NCBI GenBank assembly: GCA_947561715.1
Contig: OX387197.1
Coordinates: 3,353,001-3,417,000, forward strand
Reading direction: 5' to 3'
Length of the DNA stretch: 64,000 bases
Origin: Ascidia mentula
Taxonomy: Eukaryota; Chordata; Ascidiacea; Phlebobranchia; Ascidiidae
In this document: positions 61,301 through 64,000 of the stretch, piece by piece
How positions within the stretch are numbered: position 1 is the first letter of the stretch
Layout: every line of letters begins with the position of its first letter
Translations under genes and position numbers: made by a program
Notes under the pieces: generated by a model
Told to the model about the DNA's origin: nothing
The model's database searches: none
Seen by the model: only the letters and a program-made list of their open reading frames with translations

Positions 61301-63974
61301 TCTAACTTTTCCAACTTGTCGTCTTTTTCGTCTGAACAAATGTCAATGTAGGATTTGAAAAGAACAGCTGCGCCATTTTCCTCCAGGTAATCGCCGACTT
61401 TTTGTAGAATCTTAAACACAAATTTTGGGTTTATCTTTTCCAAATCGCAAAATCAAGGATCATAAATACTAACTTTACGTGAGTCTTTGTATCTGTCTAG
61501 TATCGAATCATGGTACTTGGACAAAAGTTCAACTAGTTCTGTAGCTGACTCCCCCATGTCGTTAGATTTCTTGTCGTATTTTAAGTCCTGTTTGGCTCCA
61601 TCCAGATATTGGTTCAGGTAAAATAAGAAAGCTGGTAGACGCAAAAATATTATTTCCATTCAACAATTAACGCGCTATTATCATTTTTTTCAAACTGGCT
61701 TTTCGTCAATTATCAGCATGAACACTTGTGTTACATTTTTCATCAAGTGGTTCAGTATCACTTTCCACGTTAGTGGACAATCCAACTTCAGTTGCAACAT
61801 TTTCCGTAATCTCCTCTTTAAATGTGTGGACCAGGATAAGGGTACAACAAACTGACAAGCTGCTATCTTTATTGATCTGATAAAATGAAACCTCAATTAG
61901 GAACGCGTGTTGTTCACTGAACCAGAACAATAATCAAATCAAATCAAATCATGTTTATTTTGCGAGAAAAGCAACTACGCGACGAACAAAAAACAAGGAA
62001 ATGAAATGGCATGGGCACCGATAAAACCATAAAGGTTATCGAGTCAGGCGCCCATGTAAAGGTAAGAAAGGAAAGGTAAGGGTATTTTTTGCTGTTCACA
62101 TAGTTTGCTATTTTAAAGTGCATATGACACGGTCATGGCAATTTTGCGTAAAACTAAAGGTACATCTTTGTATTCCAGACATCGAATCGTTTCAAACATG
62201 GGAGAATCCACAAATTACGTTACTTCAAAGGTCAGGACAAGGACAAAATGTTTTTTTGTGTGTGATGTCAAAACTTTAACCTCATCTTTGTGTTCACTTT
62301 AATTTGATGATTCCAACATTTCTAGTTACAACTATATTGCGAAAAATACATTAGTGGTTGATTGTGGCGAATTAATCATATCATTTATGACGCGAACTCC
62401 TAGGCAACGCTACTGTCGGACGAAAAGTGGTACTATGACAGAATAACAGTGTAGTGTTGCCTAATCAGCTAATTTGGTATCTCTGCGGTCTTTGTCAACC
62501 TCAAAATGTAATTACTTATATCTTTTGCTGTGAGTGGACAAAACGACAATGCTAAACTAATGGTTTGTCTCTGTCGTGTTTTCAAAAGTTCATGTATCAC
62601 GTTAGCGATCATAAATCCTTTAACCACAAGAATACCCTGTCCCAGTAACTGTTTTATTATTACACAACTAAATAAGACATAATAAGTCGAAACAGCCGCC
62701 ATCTGTCTGCAGCTCAAATTAACATCAAAATCCGTTTGTTGCACTTGTTTACTTGTTGTGCCCTGTTTAATGCAAAACTATACTAAATCATTTTTACAAT
62801 ATTTTCCATTCCTACTCATAAGGTTTGCTGCCAGCACTCGCACGACTAAAGCTCCTTCTATGACGTCACGCAACAATAATCTCGCTTTCGCACGATTTCG
62901 TTCGCTACGGTTTAAACGTAACTTTGATCAGCTGTATCTCAGAAACCAGTCGCCGTATCAAGCTACGTTTTTTGGCAAAAATGTTTAAAAATGATGACCA
63001 TCTCTTAGTTTAATTAGTAATATGCTTTATTTTTCCGTGTCACATGCACTTTAAACCGTGTCTTTTAAAGGTTTAAACCACGTTGCTCTTGTGTTAATAA
63101 GTTTACCAAACACTTACCATGATCCCTTTCGTGTTCATGGCGTACCAACTTAGCAAATCAACAACTTCCATGACTTTCAAAAATTTCTCATTATTGCTTG
63201 ACATTTTGTGGAGAAGTGATGCCGACATCAAGATGATTTCGCCTTCCGTCTGCAAGTAAGGAAAAAGCAACAGTCAGTATCAGAAGTAACAACAAAAGTG
63301 CGACGTAACAACAAATGTGCGCTTCATTTATGTTTATACTACGTTGTGTTGTCTACAATATACCAATGTTGCTGAAAGAGAGCTTTAGGCAATTTCAAAT
63401 ATTGCAATCATAGCTAAAGTGTCAAGATAAAATTGCTTCGTTTCGTCGTTGTTACTTGAATGAAATATGACTTTTTACTATTACAAAGCATTCGGCAGGA
63501 CGTAAGCATTGAAATCAATTGTTTAGTTTCCATTGGTGTGTGTTCAGAGACATAAAAGTAGACTTGCCTCTAAATTTTGTTTAAAAGTGTCTTTGTACTT
63601 TTCTAGGAAGGCGATCAAGTTTGACAGAATTCCACAAGCTGCAATATTTTCAGATAATTTATCACTAACTGCGCTGAACTTCATACAAACACTCAAAAGT
63701 TTTTGAATATTTTTCCAGTCCTCCCTGCAATATACATTTAAACCAAATTACCTTCTTGTCAGACAAGTCAATGAAATATTTCATGATTTACGACAGATTC
63801 ACCCACCAACACAAATTGTAAACAAATGAAAATCTTAACAAACTTAACGCTCTATACAACCAACAAGTAAATTTTGACATACGTTTCCAACTTGGCTTTT
63901 TCTTCTGAATAAATGTCAATGTAGACTTTAAATATATCGGCAGCGCCACCTAGCGCCAGGTAATCGCCGACTTT
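58398..63974 (-). CDS. Gene F: ARM protein with SAM but a mostly deleted TIR (5' end beyond the window)
   Basis: Exons 3' to 5': SAM 58398-58557 (EKIN-stop), 58793-58935; h 59200-59251; g 59712-59844; f 60149-60308; unit 60382-60507, 60571-60708, 60978-61134, 61307-61410, 61474-61631; next unit 61735-61876, 63118-63249, 63568-63724, 63883-63974, then off the edge. TIR exons j, k and l are absent. Exon i survives only as a remnant (about 59065-59145, still reading HVMLSYNWDN on the minus strand) without its donor. Comparison with gene A shows two deletions, one of about 970 bases removing l-k-j and one of about 130 removing the donor side of i. Exon h ends in phase 0 and the SAM exon starts in phase 0, so skipping gives an in-frame ARM-SAM protein with no TIR. 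It could be a decoy or regulator, or a decaying gene. Confidence 0.78.
59065..59145 (-). pseudogene. Remnant of TIR exon i in gene F
   Basis: The coding half with KHVMLSYNWDN is kept, but the segment with the splice donor is replaced by intron sequence (ATGCAAAAG). No other TIR exon remains between it and the SAM exons. Confidence 0.75.
60836..60940 (+). repeat. 17-18-base minisatellite in an intron of gene F
   Basis: About five copies of GGCATTTGAACAGAAAA with small variations. Paralogous introns at 31.08 and 50.44 kb have a single copy (GGCATTTGAACAGAAAA and GGCACTTGAATAGAAAA), so the array expanded here. It lies between exons c and d, next to the splice region, and does not alter coding sequence. 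Confidence 0.85.
61930..63060. other. Insertion-like extra sequence in an intron of gene F
   Basis: Between exons e and d of the upstream cassette this gene has about 1.1 kb not found in its paralogues. It begins near an (AATCA)n tract at 61934-61958 and includes TGACGTCACGCAAC near 62.86 kb. No transposase, RT or clear terminal repeats were found. It is probably one or more unidentified non-autonomous insertions. Confidence 0.45.
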
Positions 63975-64000
63975 CTGCAAAATTATGTCACAAAATCAGA

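Overview
The window is eukaryotic: genes are split into short exons (about 50-170 bases) with GT-AG or GC-AG introns, the DNA is AT-rich, and there are retroelement fossils. Compact introns and a tandem family of armadillo(ARM)-TIR proteins suggest an invertebrate animal, perhaps an ascidian. That assignment is inference, not proof.

Layout. All main host genes lie on the minus strand, head to tail, and belong to one family. I rebuilt their exons from splice signals, reading phase and paralogue comparison. Gene A (1-10068, open at both ends) has five ARM units, then TIR and SAM. Gene B (13809-16956, 500 aa) is ARM-TIR. Gene C (20049-24049, 607 aa) is ARM-TIR-SAM. Gene D (26014-34459, 839 aa) has two ARM units, then TIR-SAM. 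Locus E (37620-54392) has three ARM units and two frame-compatible 3' modules: TIR-SAM (37.6-40.1 kb) and ZU5 plus a novel tail (45.6-49.5 kb). Gene F (58398 to beyond the right edge) has lost most of its TIR but keeps ARM and SAM. A broken 5' relic lies at 54867-55370.

The proteins are modular. A five-exon cassette (called a-b-c-d-e here, about 223 codons, phase 1 to phase 1) codes for a group of helical ARM-like repeats. It is present one to five times per gene and is followed by constant ARM exons f, g, h. TIR comes from exons i-j-k-l and SAM from two further exons. In the intact TIRs, the glutamate matching the NADase glutamate of SARM1-type TIRs is kept (CRSEASYA, or KMEASYA in B). The order ARM-TIR-SAM differs from SARM1 (ARM-SAM-SAM-TIR). 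I infer a fast-evolving innate sensor or NADase family in which the ARM scaffold is amplified and the effector end is swapped or lost.

Between and inside the genes lie Ty3/Gypsy fossils (10.4-13.3, 17.2-19.5, 24.3-25.3, 32.5-33.5 kb), two Penelope-like elements (27.96-29.44 and 40.18-42.85 kb) with hammerhead-like motifs, an inverted minisatellite (47.2-47.8 kb), a perfect hairpin (57.5 kb) and a duplicated intergenic block (34.7-37.6 and 55.5-58.3 kb). No rRNA, tRNA or CRISPR was seen.
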